Below are positions 1 to 13,161 of a stretch of 38,965 nt of DNA, piece by piece. Position numbers and translations under genes: made by a program. Positions within the stretch are counted from its first letter, which is position 1. Each line of letters opens with the position of its first letter. Source of the stretch: Terriglobales bacterium. GTDB lineage: Bacteria > Acidobacteriota > Terriglobia > Terriglobales > Acidobacteriaceae. A model generated the notes under the pieces. That model did not search any database. It had not been told where the DNA came from and was given only the letters and a program-made list of their open reading frames with translations. The stretch spans positions 1-38,965 of the forward strand of contig DASTZZ010000121.1 of the NCBI GenBank assembly GCA_035764005.1, in the 5' to 3' direction.

Positions 1-1
1 G

Positions 2-1156
2 ACGCACACCAGCGACTTTTCGCGCGATGGCATCGAGCGGCTGGTCTCTGGAGCGATTTCCCTGGCGCGGGCGACTTCTGAAGATCCCGCTGCTGGATTA
101 CCTGAAGCGGAGAGCCTCGGCTCGCTGAAGCAGAACCTGGATCTTTACTACGACGACGTTTACTCCCTCTCGACCGCCGACCGCATCGACTATGCCCGTC
201 GCTGCGAGGCCGCAGCGCTAGCAGCTGATCCGCGAATCACCAACTCGGAGGGCGGCTCGTTCGACGCCGCGACCGGATACAAGGTACTGGCAAATTCGCA
301 CGGTTTCGTCGGTGAGTATCGGCGCTCCTACTGCTCTGTTTCTGCAGTGCCCATTGCGCAGGCTGACGGAGCCGCGATGCAGCGAGACTATTGGTACTCG
401 GCTTCGCGCACGCTGCAAAAACTGGAGTCGCCCGAATCGGTTGGTCGCAAAGCTGCCGAGCGCACTCTCAGGAGAGTTGGCGCAAGGAAAGTAGCAACCC
501 AGAAAGTTCCCGTCATCTTCGACCCCATGGTCGCGCGCGGGTTGATCGACCACATCTTCGACGCTATTAACGGAGACGCGATCTATCGTCATTCTTCGTA
601 CCTCACCGGGAAGCTAGGTGAGCAGGTTGCGGGGGAGAACATCACCATCATCGACGATGGCACGATGGTCGGTGGTTTTGGTTCGTCGCCGTTCGACGGC
701 GAAGGTGTGCCGACCCGGCGCACGGTCGTGATCGAACGCGGCGTGCTCAAGAGCTATCTGCTGAACACCTACACTGCGCGCAAACTCAAGCTGCAGACGA
801 CCGGCAATGCGGCACGCGGTCTAACGGGAAACCCTGGGATCGGTTCGGGAAACTTCTTCCTGCAGCCTGGCGGCAAGGCGCCCCACGACATCATTCGCAA
901 TGTTCGCAGCGGACTGTATGTAACCGAGTTTCTCGGCTTCGGCGTGAACCTGGTCACTGGTGACTTCTCACGTGGCGCTTCGGGGTTGTGGATTGAGAAC
1001 GGCGAGTTCGCTTTCCCTGTTGAGGAAATTACCGTTGCCGGAAATTTGAAAGACATGTTCAACAACGTTTCCGAAATTGGGAACGATCTGGAATTTCGCA
1101 GCTCCATTGCGGCCCCTACTTTGCGCATTGATGGCATGACGGTTGCGGGCGAGTAG
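2..1156 (+). CDS. pmbA: TldE/PmbA-type metalloprotease-related protein (3' part, 5' end outside window)
   Basis: The frame is open from base 2 to the TAG at 1154-1156, so the N-terminus is missing. The visible 384 residues match the C-terminal two thirds of the TldD/PmbA fold: an N-S-E-G-G-S-F segment, then D-G-x-x-M-Q-R-D-Y-W-Y, V-I-F-D-P-M-V-A-R-G, and D-D-G-T-M-V-G-G-F-G-S-S-P-F-D-G-E-G with V-P-T-R-R. The HExxxH zinc motif of TldD is not in the visible part, and the wording is closer to the TldE/PmbA subunit. In the known system TldD and TldE form a heterodimeric protease that degrades unfolded peptides and processes modified peptides such as microcin B17. A tldD partner would be expected just upstream, outside the window. 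Family confidence is high; the TldE rather than TldD choice is moderate because the N-terminus is not seen. Confidence 0.9.
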   Translation, partial: THTSDFSRDGIERLVSGAISLARATSEDPAAGLPEAESLGSLKQNLDLYYDDVYSLSTADRIDYARRCEAAALAADPRITNSEGGSFDAATGYKVLANSHGFVGEYRRSYCSVSAVPIAQADGAAMQRDYWYSASRTLQKLESPESVGRKAAERTLRRVGARKVATQKVPVIFDPMVARGLIDHIFDAINGDAIYRHSSYLTGKLGEQVAGENITIIDDGTMVGGFGSSPFDGEGVPTRRTVVIERGVLKSYLLNTYTARKLKLQTTGNAARGLTGNPGIGSGNFFLQPGGKAPHDIIRNVRSGLYVTEFLGFGVNLVTGDFSRGASGLWIENGEFAFPVEEITVAGNLKDMFNNVSEIGNDLEFRSSIAAPTLRIDGMTVAGE

Positions 1157-1198
1157 GGCTTCAGAACTGCCTCGCTTAGAACTGCGGCGCAAACTCGT

Positions 1199-1242
1199 GT
1201 GGACGCTGTGGACTTGGTGGACTTAGTGGAATGGTGGACATT
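1199..1242 (+). repeat. Tandem 9-bp words (GTGGACTTA type)
   Basis: Five consecutive copies of a 9-bp word beginning GTGGA (one copy is 8 bp) lie between the pmbA stop and the next gene. The same word builds the inverted repeat at 25384-25500, 24 kb away. No inverted partner is visible nearby, so this may be a half element. The rest of 1157-1358 shows no convincing promoter or terminator. Confidence 0.8.
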
Positions 1243-1358
1243 CGCGGACAATCTGCGGGCACTGCAAGTTTCTGTTTTAGCAATCCCGGGTGGCGCTTGG
1301 CTTCGAAGGGTGTTAGAAATGTCTTTCCGTAACTTCTCGAGGTAACCCTCCCCCAGCT

Positions 1359-1901
1359 ATGCCCATTCAAGATCGAGTTGCCGCCGCCAGACGCATTGAC
1401 GAGGTCCTTCGTCGCACACTCCAGCTTGGCGGATTTCGTTTGAAGTACCGCATTAGCGCCAATCCGCCGGTCACGACGGAAGTTGGCGACAGCCCTGAAC
1501 TTACAGTGGATTTCACTGGACCTGACGGCCCACTGCTCGTCGAACGCAACGGCGAACTGCTGCGCTCGCTCGAGCACGTTGCCCTGAAGGTTCTGCGGCT
1601 TGAATCGGACGAGCACGACAAAGTCAGCTTCGACTGCATGAATTTCAAGCAGATGCGCGCTGAAGAGCTGCGGCTCGCTGCTCAGGTAGCGGCAGAGAAG
1701 GTTCGCAAGACCGGTCAGCCATATCAATTCGCTCCCATGTCTGCGCGAGAGCGCCGTATGCTGCACTTGGCCATGCGCGACGAAGCCGACCTTCGCACCG
1801 AGAGTTCTGGTGAGGCGCAAGGGCGATTCGTTGTCGTCTATCCCCGCGATTACAAAGGCGCTCCTGTGGCTCCCCTAGCCCGTGGTCGCAGACGCCGTTA
1901 G
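1359..1901 (+). CDS. KH-R3H (Jag/SpoIIIJ-associated-like) RNA-binding protein
   Basis: This 180-residue protein resembles the C-terminal half of Jag. A KH-like part (about residues 45-95) is followed by an R3H domain (about 100-165) with the typical A-P-M-x-x-x-E-R-R-x-x-H and T-x-S-S-G-E signature and a V-V-V-Y-P strand. The N-terminal Jag-N domain is absent. The KH loop reads V-E-R-N-G (61-65) where the family has I-G-K-R-G, so the first glycine of GxxG is lost. Jag proteins bind RNA and usually sit beside yidC/rnpA; here the neighbours are pmbA and hslU. The ATG at 1359 has no clear Shine-Dalgarno sequence. The basic tail G-R-R-R-R may aid nucleic-acid binding. A general role in RNA binding is inferred; the target is unknown. 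Confidence 0.75.
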   Translation: MPIQDRVAAARRIDEVLRRTLQLGGFRLKYRISANPPVTTEVGDSPELTVDFTGPDGPLLVERNGELLRSLEHVALKVLRLESDEHDKVSFDCMNFKQMRAEELRLAAQVAAEKVRKTGQPYQFAPMSARERRMLHLAMRDEADLRTESSGEAQGRFVVVYPRDYKGAPVAPLARGRRRR

Positions 1902-1929
1902 CAACGATAAAGCCCCCACTGATTTCGAC

Positions 1930-2021
1930 AAGCTGCCAGCTACCAGCTTCCAGCGACCAGCCAAAGCCCGAGTAACCGATGTAGATGTGGCTGGTAGCTG
2001 GAAGCTGGCCGCTGGCAGCTT
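1930..2021. repeat. Intergenic inverted repeat, 33-bp arms
   Basis: Arms 1930-1962 and 1989-2021 are inverted copies matching at 30 of 33 positions around a 26-bp loop. Each arm is made of tandem CTGG-x-AGCTGG-type words of about 7-8 bp. It lies in the leader of hslU. The hslU reading frame stays open through it, which gives a spurious N-terminal extension if the upstream GTG at 1882 is taken as the start. Confidence 0.9.
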
Positions 2022-2062
2022 CTGTCGGTCCCGACTGTCGAACGCCGACTGCCTCTTTGTTT

Positions 2063-2068
2063 TACACT
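2063..2068 (+). promoter_or_regulatory. Possible -10 box for hslU (TACACT)
   Basis: TACACT stands 26 bp before the GTG start of hslU and 41 bp after the inverted repeat. No good -35 hexamer is found at the usual distance, so this is weak on its own. The value is that TACACT or TATACT recurs just upstream of several genes in this window. Confidence 0.35.
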
Positions 2069-2094
2069 TGGACGATAAGGAGTCGCAGCACCCA

Positions 2095-3513
<1,419 letters not shown>

Positions 3514-3536
3514 CGCTTGGGCGACGCGCGGAAACG

Positions 3537-3667
3537 GAACCGGCGGCGGTAGCCGGTGGGTCGGAGGTCGCCGAATGGCGAACTCCGAGCGCAGGATGCG
3601 GCCAGAGGTGTGGAAAATCCGCAGCCGCAAGATACGCGGCTGCCCCGCCGCCTACCGGCGGCGGTTC
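3537..3667. repeat. Imperfect inverted repeat with inner hairpins
   Basis: GC-rich arms at 3537-3560 and 3643-3667, made of CCGGCGGCGG-like words, pair imperfectly (16 of 19 in the best core). Between them is a perfect 8-bp hairpin at 3621-3643 (GCAGCCGC / GCGGCTGC) and a smaller one near 3570-3583. It fills most of the 226-bp gap between hslU and the next gene. It could end hslU transcription, but no T-run follows. Confidence 0.6.
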
Positions 3668-3739
3668 TGTTATTCAACGAAACTGTTGACGGCGCAACCT
3701 GAGTACCCGGAGAATAGAACTCCCTGAGGTCATAATCCC

Positions 3740-4261
3740 ATGCTTGCTTATCTGTTCATCGTCATTGCGGTTACGGTTCGGCTACTGCCCCATCCCTGGC
3801 ATCTGACTCCGATTGGCGCTGCTCTGCTGTTCTTTGGAGCCAAGCGGCCAGTGCGCGAATGGATTGCTCCGCTCGCTCTTCTCGCCGCCACTGACGTTTA
3901 TCTCACGACGGTGCAGTACCACATGCACGTTTCCCTGGATCATTTCGTGACTTGGGCTTGGTACTTGGCCGCTTTGGGCATTGGATACATGCTGGTGCGG
4001 AAAGTCGATCCTCTGCGCGTGGTGGGCGCGTCACTCGCTTCCGCGATCTCATTCTTTCTGGTGAGCAACTTCGCCGTGTGGGTTTTCGGCAACATGTACG
4101 CGAAAAGCTTCGCCGGATTGGTGCAGTGCTACACCATGGCGATCCCATTCTTCCGTGGGACGTTTGCTTCTGATCTGATCTATACGCCGGTGCTATTCAG
4201 CGTGCCGTATGCGTTGAAGCTGATCGAGAGGAAGACAGCAGAGGCCCGAGCGAGAGGCTAA
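3740..4261 (+). CDS. DUF6580-like integral membrane protein
   Basis: This 173-residue, strongly hydrophobic protein has about five membrane segments. The N-terminal wording R-L-L-P-H-P-x-x-x-T-P-I-G-A-x-x-L-F-x-G-A and a later S-N-F-A-V-W sequence are typical of the DUF6580 family, whose members resemble substrate-binding S components of ECF vitamin transporters. The substrate is unknown, and no ECF ATPase genes are near. A TGAGG sequence precedes the ATG by about 11 bp. The gene converges on valS with an inverted repeat between them. The family call is from memory of the pattern and moderately sure. Confidence 0.7.
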   Translation: MLAYLFIVIAVTVRLLPHPWHLTPIGAALLFFGAKRPVREWIAPLALLAATDVYLTTVQYHMHVSLDHFVTWAWYLAALGIGYMLVRKVDPLRVVGASLASAISFFLVSNFAVWVFGNMYAKSFAGLVQCYTMAIPFFRGTFASDLIYTPVLFSVPYALKLIERKTAEARARG

Positions 4262-4368
4262 AACGTGGAGCCGGCCGCCCTCGGCCGCGTGTTGTCCGAC
4301 CAGCCTTCAATGGATTTCGTTCTGCAACCTCACTGTAAAACCCGGGCGAGGGCGCCCGGCTCCACGTT
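4262..4368. repeat. Inverted repeat between convergent genes
   Basis: Arms 4262-4284 and 4346-4368 match as inverted copies at 21 of 23 positions, with a 61-bp loop. It lies exactly between the stop of the DUF6580 gene and the stop of valS. A transcript from either side could fold into the long stem, but no T-tract is present, so a terminator role is only possible. Confidence 0.85.
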
Positions 4369-4372
4369 GCGA

Positions 4373-7177
<2,805 letters not shown>

Positions 7178-7295
7178 AGGAAAGCCTTAGAAAACGATAG
7201 CACGCCGAGAAGAACGCAGACCGGAGCTGGCCGATGCTACCCCGTGAAAATGCGAAAGGAAGTCCGCGAAACAACAGAATTTTCCGAGCGCCTCT

Positions 7296-8675
7296 CTAGC
7301 TGCTTGCTTTGCTCTTCGCAGCTCCCGCTCCGTTCTGGTCCAGGAAACGCTCCATGAATTTCGTATCGAATCGGGCGACCTGAAAATCAGCGTTCTGCAT
7401 GATGCGCCGATGGAGAGGAATAGTGGTGTGGATGCCCTCGACAATGAACATCTCCAGGGCTCGCGACATGCGAGCAACTGCCTCGGCGCGATCTTTTCCG
7501 TGTGTGATGAGCTTTGCGATTAGTGAATCGTAATACGGTGGGATCACACCTTCGGTATAGGCAGCCGTATCGACGCGCACACCTGTGCCACCGGGCATAT
7601 TGAAAGCCGTGATCTTGCCCGCCGACGGTGTGAACTTTTCGGGATGCTCCGCGTTTATGCGGCACTCGATGGAGTGACCGCGTATCTCGATCGGAGCGGT
7701 AATGATGTCGCTTAGTTTCTCGCCGGAGGCGATCCTGATTTGCGCCTTCACAAGATCGACTCCGGTGACCATCTCCGTAACCGGGTGCTCGACCTGAATA
7801 CGCGTGTTCATCTCGATGAAGTACAGGCTGCCGTCTTCGTCCATGAGGAACTCGATAGTGCCTGCGTTGACGTATCCGATCTCACCCAGGCAGCTTTCAA
7901 GTTTGTCGCTAATCTCCTTTCGGAGTTTTGGCGTAACTTTCGTCGAAGGCGATTCTTCAATGAGCTTCTGATGTCGCCGCTGAATGCTGCACTCACGTTC
8001 GCCCAGCGTCATCACTTTTCCATGCTCATCGGCGATAATTTGAAACTCGATGTGGCGAGGTCTCTCGATGAACTTCTCCATGTAGAGATCGCCATTCCCG
8101 AATGCGGCTGCGGCCTCGGAATGCGCTGCTTGGTACAGCTTCGGCAGTTCTTCTGCCGACCGTACCACGCGCATACCTCGACCACCACCTCCGGCTGAGG
8201 CCTTGAGAATTACCGGCAATCCGACCTGCCTGACCCACTGCAGCGCGTCATCCTCGCTCTGGATTATGCCCTCGGACCCAGGCAAGATGGGCACGCCAGC
8301 TTTCTTCATCGCTACGCGCGCTTTTTCTTTTTCGCCCATTAGGCGCATGACCTCAGGCGGCGGTCCGATGAACTTCAGGTGTGACGTTTCGCACACCTCT
8401 GCAAAGTTAGCGTTTTCGCTCAGGAGGCCATATCCCGGATGAATGGCTTCAACATTAGCGATTTCAGCGGCGCTAATGACTGCTGGAATGTTGAGGTAAC
8501 TCTCGGCAGAGCGGGGAGGACCAATGCAGATGGCCTCATCGGCAAAGCGGACGGGGAGCGAATTGCGGTCGGCCTCGCTGTAGACTGCGACAGTTTGGAC
8601 GCCCAACTCCTTGCAGGCGCAAATCACGCGCAGTGCAATTTCCCCACGATTGGCAATCAGGATCTTCTTGAACAT
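7296..8675 (-). CDS. accC: Biotin carboxylase subunit of acetyl-CoA carboxylase
   Basis: This 459-residue protein opens with [14 protein letters not shown], the classic AccC start. The ATP-grasp glycine loop [11 protein letters not shown] is present, as are [20 protein letters not shown] and the [10 protein letters not shown] metal and catalytic segment. It carboxylates biotin on AccB with bicarbonate and ATP, the first step of malonyl-CoA synthesis. It follows accB by 25 bp in one operon. The carboxyltransferase genes accA and accD are not in the window. Confidence 0.97.
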   Translation of the reverse strand: MFKKILIANRGEIALRVICACKELGVQTVAVYSEADRNSLPVRFADEAICIGPPRSAESYLNIPAVISAAEIANVEAIHPGYGLLSENANFAEVCETSHLKFIGPPPEVMRLMGEKEKARVAMKKAGVPILPGSEGIIQSEDDALQWVRQVGLPVILKASAGGGGRGMRVVRSAEELPKLYQAAHSEAAAAFGNGDLYMEKFIERPRHIEFQIIADEHGKVMTLGERECSIQRRHQKLIEESPSTKVTPKLRKEISDKLESCLGEIGYVNAGTIEFLMDEDGSLYFIEMNTRIQVEHPVTEMVTGVDLVKAQIRIASGEKLSDIITAPIEIRGHSIECRINAEHPEKFTPSAGKITAFNMPGGTGVRVDTAAYTEGVIPPYYDSLIAKLITHGKDRAEAVARMSRALEMFIVEGIHTTIPLHRRIMQNADFQVARFDTKFMERFLDQNGAGAAKSKASS

Positions 8676-8700
8676 TCTCGAGACTTGCGCGTTCAGAACC

Positions 8701-9168
8701 TCAGCGCGGACGAATACTGAATAGAGGCTGTCCGTATTCGACGGGCTGTCCGTTGTTGACCAGCCGCTTCACGATCTCACCGCTGGCATCGGCTTCGATT
8801 TCGTTCATCAACTTCATGGCTTCGATAATGCAGAGCACTTGGCCGGCTTCCACCGTGTCTCCCGGCTTAACAAATGGTGGCGATCCGGGAGACGGCGATT
8901 CGTAAAACGTTCCCACAATGGGAGACTTCACCTGATGCAATCCTTCATCGGCTGATTTAGGTGTAGATGGAGCCGCGGGCGGCGCAACTGGTGGAGATCC
9001 CACCGCGGTAGAAACGGTTGGGGCCGAAATGGGCAACTGGATAGGGGCAATCGCCACTGGCGTCCCGCGCTTGATGCGTACCTTTACGTCGCCGCGCTCC
9101 AGCTCGAATTCAGCGATGTCCTGTTCTTTAAGAAACTCGATCAGCTCTTTGAGCTCTTTTTGATTCAT
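8701..9168 (-). CDS. accB: Biotin carboxyl carrier protein of acetyl-CoA carboxylase
   Basis: This 155-residue protein has three parts: a helical N-terminus, an Ala/Pro-rich linker (about residues 35-75), and a biotinyl domain (about 78-155). The biotinylation site is E-A-M-K-L with the lysine at about 119. The flanking S-P-I-V-G-T-F-Y and P-F-V-K-P-G-D-x-V are also conserved. It carries CO2 between AccC and the carboxyltransferase. It lies 22 bp after the peptidase gene and directly before accC, as in many bacteria. Confidence 0.97.
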   Translation of the reverse strand: MNQKELKELIEFLKEQDIAEFELERGDVKVRIKRGTPVAIAPIQLPISAPTVSTAVGSPPVAPPAAPSTPKSADEGLHQVKSPIVGTFYESPSPGSPPFVKPGDTVEAGQVLCIIEAMKLMNEIEADASGEIVKRLVNNGQPVEYGQPLFSIRPR

Positions 9169-9190
9169 GGATTCTCGTAGGTGCCGCAGC

Positions 9191-10294
9191 TCAGAGGACT
9201 AAGAACTCCTTCGGAGTTGGAGTGAGCACTTCACACCCCGTTTTCGTAACCAGCACCATGTCTTCGATTCTTACGCCGCCCTTACCCGGAATGTAAACGC
9301 CCGGTTCGATGGTCACGACCATCCCGGGCTCGAGCTTCTGAGTTTGTCCCTTCGCCAGCCGCGGAGCCTCATGGATTTCCAGGCCAACTCCATGGCCAAG
9401 CGAGTGAGTAAAGTATTTGTCCAGCTTATGTTTGCGCAGCACGTCGCGCGCCGCCCCGTCGACCGCCTGCGCCTCGACTCCAGGAGCCACAGCCGCAATA
9501 GCTGCAAGCTGCGCTTCGAGCACCGCCGAGTATCTCTGCCGCGCTTCCCCGGTCGCGCGACCCACCCAGACGGTGCGCGTCATGTCGGAACAATAACCGG
9601 CGAGTATAACACCGTAATCGAGGACTACGAATCCGCCCCCGATCTTGCGGCGTGTGGGTCGTGCGTGCGGCAAAGCTGAATTGGGCCCGGAAGCGACAAT
9701 CGTCTCGAAGCTCATTTTTTCGGCGCCGCCGCGACGGGCGAGAAACTCGAGTTCTGCAGCAACTTCGTTCTCGCTGATCGAAGACGTTATCCGCCGGAGG
9801 AGATCGGGCAAAATGCCGGAGGCGAGCCGGACGGCATTGCGAATCTGCTTTATTTCGCCTTTGTCCTTCCTGATCCGGAGATTCTCGACGAGATTCGTGG
9901 TTGGGACTACCTGATATCCGGAGCGACGCAGCGAAGCGCGCAGCGCCGAATCAATACGCTTCTCTGTCGCGAAGCTTACGTGCTCCCCTTCGATGCCGAT
10001 CCTGGCTGTCGGTCTTTTCCCGATGCGTTCGGCGATCCATCGTGCGGCGCCAATTGCCGGGGAATGCGAGCCGATCTGGACGGACGCGCCTTTTACCTGA
10101 CGCTTCGCTTGTTCAGTGTATCGACCATCCGTGAAGAACATCCACCTCTCTCTTGCGTTAGCAAGAGCGCCGGAACTGCCTGTAAACCCGCAGAGGTATC
10201 GGATATTGGGCAAACTGGTTATCAGAATGGTATCGAGGCCTTCTTGCCCGATCGACGCTTCCAGCAACAGCTGCCGGTTGTTTGCAACCATCAT
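9191..10294 (-). CDS. pepP: M24B family Xaa-Pro aminopeptidase/dipeptidase
   Basis: This is a creatinase/aminopeptidase-P type protein of 367 residues. The five metal ligands of M24 are visible: D in L-D-Y-G, D in S-D-M-T-R-T, H in H-S-L-G-H-G-V-G, and E in T-I-E-P-G-V-Y and in R-I-E-D-M. It removes the N-terminal residue before proline. The frame is open to a TTG at 10327. I prefer the ATG at 10294 because a promoter-like pair ends 5 bp before it and there is no Shine-Dalgarno sequence at either start; the second ATG at 10291 is also possible. The order peptidase-accB-accC is common in bacteria, where efp usually lies between; efp is absent here. The symbol is by family only. Confidence 0.9.
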   Translation of the reverse strand: MMVANNRQLLLEASIGQEGLDTILITSLPNIRYLCGFTGSSGALANARERWMFFTDGRYTEQAKRQVKGASVQIGSHSPAIGAARWIAERIGKRPTARIGIEGEHVSFATEKRIDSALRASLRRSGYQVVPTTNLVENLRIRKDKGEIKQIRNAVRLASGILPDLLRRITSSISENEVAAELEFLARRGGAEKMSFETIVASGPNSALPHARPTRRKIGGGFVVLDYGVILAGYCSDMTRTVWVGRATGEARQRYSAVLEAQLAAIAAVAPGVEAQAVDGAARDVLRKHKLDKYFTHSLGHGVGLEIHEAPRLAKGQTQKLEPGMVVTIEPGVYIPGKGGVRIEDMVLVTKTGCEVLTPTPKEFLVL

Positions 10295-10299
10295 TGTCG

Positions 10300-10327
10300 A
10301 GTGTAAATGGCAAGAGACGTATCTCAA
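10300..10327 (-). promoter_or_regulatory. Promoter-like pair for pepP-accB-accC, possibly leaderless
   Basis: On the minus strand TTGAGA (10322-10327, 5 of 6 to consensus) and TACACT (10300-10305, 4 of 6) are separated by 16 bp. The ATG begins only 5 bp after the -10 box, so transcription would start at or next to the start codon. This fits the lack of a ribosome binding site. Confidence 0.45.
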
Positions 10328-10359
10328 TCATCACAGAAATATCTTGCGTAAATAAGTTC

Positions 10360-10387
10360 GGCCTCCAACACGGCAGTGCTGGAGGCC
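10360..10387 (-). terminator. Stem-loop after pilQ
   Basis: A perfect 8-bp stem GGCCTCCA / TGGAGGCC encloses a further CAC/GTG pairing and a GGCA loop. It starts 19 bp after the pilQ stop. The T-tract on the minus strand is weak (AACTTATTT), so termination is likely but may be incomplete. Confidence 0.6.
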
Positions 10388-10405
10388 TTTCAGTCCAAAA
10401 ACCCA

Positions 10406-12847
10406 CTATGACTGCAGGATTCTCGGTGTAATGAAGAAGATCAGCTCCTGGGTGGATGTGCTGACTGCCTTCCGGCGGAAAAGATTTCCCAATACAGGAA
10501 CATCTCCGAGGAAGGGCACTTGATCGCGCGTAATGCTATCGGTGGTCTGAATGACGCCACCTATTACAACTGTGCCCCCATCGCTTACAAGAACCTGAGT
10601 TGTAGCCTGCTGAGTGATGAGTTCAGGATTACCTGAAATCTGAACGGCGAAGTTAGGCGTCGTGTTCTCAACATCGACGTTCAGGAAAATTGTATTCTCC
10701 GCCGTGATCTGCGGAGTCACCTGCAACCGCAGAAAGGCGTCGATGTAAGTCGTCGTGGGCGGCCCGCCTAACTGTGCTGCCGTGACGATCGGAATGCGAA
10801 CGCCCTGACGAACCAGAGCAGGCGCATTATTCTGCGTCACGACTCTTGGACGGGAAAGTATTTTCAGCAACCCACGCGTCTCAGCCGCTGTGAGGATCAC
10901 GTCCAATCGATAGTTGTTAGTCGCATTCACGACGGTGAGAGCACTGGTGGGACCGGTCACGCCAAGGTTGCTGAATAAAGGAATTTGGTTCGTCCCGACG
11001 ATGATGTAATGAGGCGTCTGTGGGCCACCGGCTTGAATGTCCGACGTTCCTGCCGAAGTATTGCCGCCGACAGCGAAGACATTGTTTCCGACTCCAAATC
11101 CAACCTGCGTCCCGAGATCACGGGCAAAGCTTCGAGTCGACGCAACGACACGCGCCTCAATTTCCACCTGCTGCGATTTCCGATCGAGTTCTTTGATGAG
11201 TCGATCAATTCCTGGAATAACGCTGGGGATGTCCTGAATAATGATCGAATTCGTGCGGTCGTCGGCAATGATGTCGCCCCGCTTTGATAGAAACGCCTTC
11301 AGAGTGGGCACAACGTTCTTGGCGGTTCCATAGCTAAGATACCGCGTTACGGTGACGCGATCTACGGCCAGGGCTTGAGCTTCTTGCGTAGCACGGATTG
11401 CATCAGCTTCCTTGCGCAATGTATCTGGAAGTGCAATTCGCAGTACATTGCCGTTCAATTGGCATTGCAGCGAATTGTTCTGCAGGACGATTGCGAGCGC
11501 CTGGTCCCACGGCACATCGTCGAGCACAATCGTCAACGTTCCATTCACGCCTGGGTCAAGCACAACATTCAGCCCGCTGATCTCATGAATGAGCCGGAAG
11601 AAATCCTTGAGGTCGACATCTTTCAGGTTTACCGAAATTGGCTCACCTGTGTAACGACCGGTATTGCAGTTGGTTGTGCTTGCCAGAGCACTGACCGCCT
11701 GAGAACTGCTCGAACTTTGTGCAGCCTGCATCATCGCCGCTTTCATCAACTCCGGCTTCATCTCCGCCGACGTTTTGCTGGTGAGCGGAATCTCCACGGG
11801 AGGAGCTGCGCCAAGGATCTTCGCGGCCGCGCTCGCCTTTTCTGCCGGCGTGGAAACGTCATCATCGCTGGAATGGGCTACGCGGTGATATTCCGGATCG
11901 ACTACGACGTAATGCTGCGCTGCGTGTTGGAGAGCAACATTGGCCGCCAGCTTGGGCGTGCTCGAAGCTGCGGCCGGCTTGGGAACTCCGGAGTTTGCCG
12001 TGCTCGCAACCGCTTCGGCGGCCACAAGAGGATGAAGGCTGACGATGAGCTTATTGTTCATCTTCGCGAGCGCGAAGCCCTGGGGGGATTTGAGGTCGAG
12101 CACTACTCGCGTGGTCGGGGGATTTGCCTGAAACTGCGACATGCGAACCATGTTGAGATCAGTCGCATGCACAGGGATATTGTGTGTGCGTGTTTCCGGC
12201 ACGGCGTTCGGCAAATCAATTACAAGCCGGTCCGGCGACTTCAACGTCAAAACCTTGGGATTGAGCGGACCCGTTGCGCGTATTTCTACATCGGTTCCAT
12301 CATGACCACGCACGATCGAGACGCCTCGTACTTGCACGCGCTGCGCTTCTCCGCGGAACTGTACCGCCTCTGCCCGCGCTGCAAGCGACTGGGTCGCGGA
12401 GGCAATTGAAGCTGCCGGCTGATTGCTATCGGTAGCGTCGACGTTCGCCGCCTTCTCAGCTTCTGAACTCACACGGAGAATCAAAGCATTGGCTTGCTCT
12501 GAAAAACGGATGTTTGTGTGCGGGGCGAGCGCAAACTCTACTCGAGCCACCTCGCTACCATTGGCGGCCTTATACGAATGAACTTGATATGAGCTGATTC
12601 CGGGAATGGTCACCGGATGAGGATTCGAGTCCAGAGCACCCACCTTCGCTCCCGGAAAATCTACCAGGAGCAAGTTGTCTGCGGGTCTGTACTCGTTGTG
12701 CGTGAAAGTGCCGTTCGCATGAATGGTGACCACAGCAGCGCCGCGGTCGTTCTGCACGCTGATGTTGGTCAACTGCGAGTCGGCGAGAGCAAGCGTTGTA
12801 AAAAGGGGCAACGCCAGCCCACCACATAGAAGTTGCTTCAGCCTCAT
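10406..12847 (-). CDS. pilQ: Type IV pilus secretin PilQ
   Basis: This 813-residue outer-membrane secretin forms the pore through which the pilus exits. A signal peptide (about 1-22, ending A-L-A) is followed by two AMIN domains that bind peptidoglycan (about 25-110 and 175-280) and a low-complexity linker. The secretin N domains come next (I-S-V-N-L-K-D-V-D-L-K-D-F-F and V-T-R-Y-L-S-Y-G), then the C-terminal secretin domain with V-P-F-L-G-D-V-P-V-L-G-N-L-F and ending P-R-I-L. The frame is open to 12907, but the ATG at 12847 has GAGGAG 7 bp upstream and gives the signal peptide at the very start. It is the last gene of the pil block, with a 314-bp gap before it. Confidence 0.96.
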   Translation of the reverse strand: MRLKQLLCGGLALPLFTTLALADSQLTNISVQNDRGAAVVTIHANGTFTHNEYRPADNLLLVDFPGAKVGALDSNPHPVTIPGISSYQVHSYKAANGSEVARVEFALAPHTNIRFSEQANALILRVSSEAEKAANVDATDSNQPAASIASATQSLAARAEAVQFRGEAQRVQVRGVSIVRGHDGTDVEIRATGPLNPKVLTLKSPDRLVIDLPNAVPETRTHNIPVHATDLNMVRMSQFQANPPTTRVVLDLKSPQGFALAKMNNKLIVSLHPLVAAEAVASTANSGVPKPAAASSTPKLAANVALQHAAQHYVVVDPEYHRVAHSSDDDVSTPAEKASAAAKILGAAPPVEIPLTSKTSAEMKPELMKAAMMQAAQSSSSSQAVSALASTTNCNTGRYTGEPISVNLKDVDLKDFFRLIHEISGLNVVLDPGVNGTLTIVLDDVPWDQALAIVLQNNSLQCQLNGNVLRIALPDTLRKEADAIRATQEAQALAVDRVTVTRYLSYGTAKNVVPTLKAFLSKRGDIIADDRTNSIIIQDIPSVIPGIDRLIKELDRKSQQVEIEARVVASTRSFARDLGTQVGFGVGNNVFAVGGNTSAGTSDIQAGGPQTPHYIIVGTNQIPLFSNLGVTGPTSALTVVNATNNYRLDVILTAAETRGLLKILSRPRVVTQNNAPALVRQGVRIPIVTAAQLGGPPTTTYIDAFLRLQVTPQITAENTIFLNVDVENTTPNFAVQISGNPELITQQATTQVLVSDGGTVVIGGVIQTTDSITRDQVPFLGDVPVLGNLFRRKAVSTSTQELIFFITPRILQS

Positions 12848-13161
12848 CTCGTTTCTCCTCACGGTCCAGCGTTTTCCTGGACGCGCGCGGCACGAAGGCT
12901 CCGCCATTCAACTGCCGAGGGCGGACATCCTACTGCCGCTTTTGGAATTTGCCCACTGCATTCACATCGGCAACGATGTCAATGCAGATACTGCTAACCC
13001 GTGAACCCGGCCCGAAATGGAACGACTTTTACTGCAACCGCCTTGAAAGCACGCGTGCACACGATATGCTCGCGCGTTCGCCTGCTGTGTACTACCTGGA
13101 TTCGGCCCCATCGTCCACACGGGGACATGAGAGCACTCTTACATACTTGATGCCTGTCCGG
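12848..13161. other. 314-bp non-coding gap inside the pil block
   Basis: No convincing gene is present on either strand. A small hairpin GTCAGT/ACTGAC overlaps the pilP stop codon at about 13156-13173. The gap is unusual in an otherwise tightly packed operon, so pilQ may have its own promoter here. I could not pick a clear -35/-10 pair. Confidence 0.5.

Noticed and set aside
1882-2094. N-terminal extension of HslU (71 residues)
   Set aside because: It is encoded mainly by the inverted repeat and spacer, is absent from the family, and a better GTG start with a TAAGGAG sequence follows at 2095.
11375-12409. Open frame of 344 codons on the plus strand inside pilQ
   Set aside because: It is antisense to a clear secretin gene, shows no domain and has a Cys/Arg-rich composition typical of a shadow frame.
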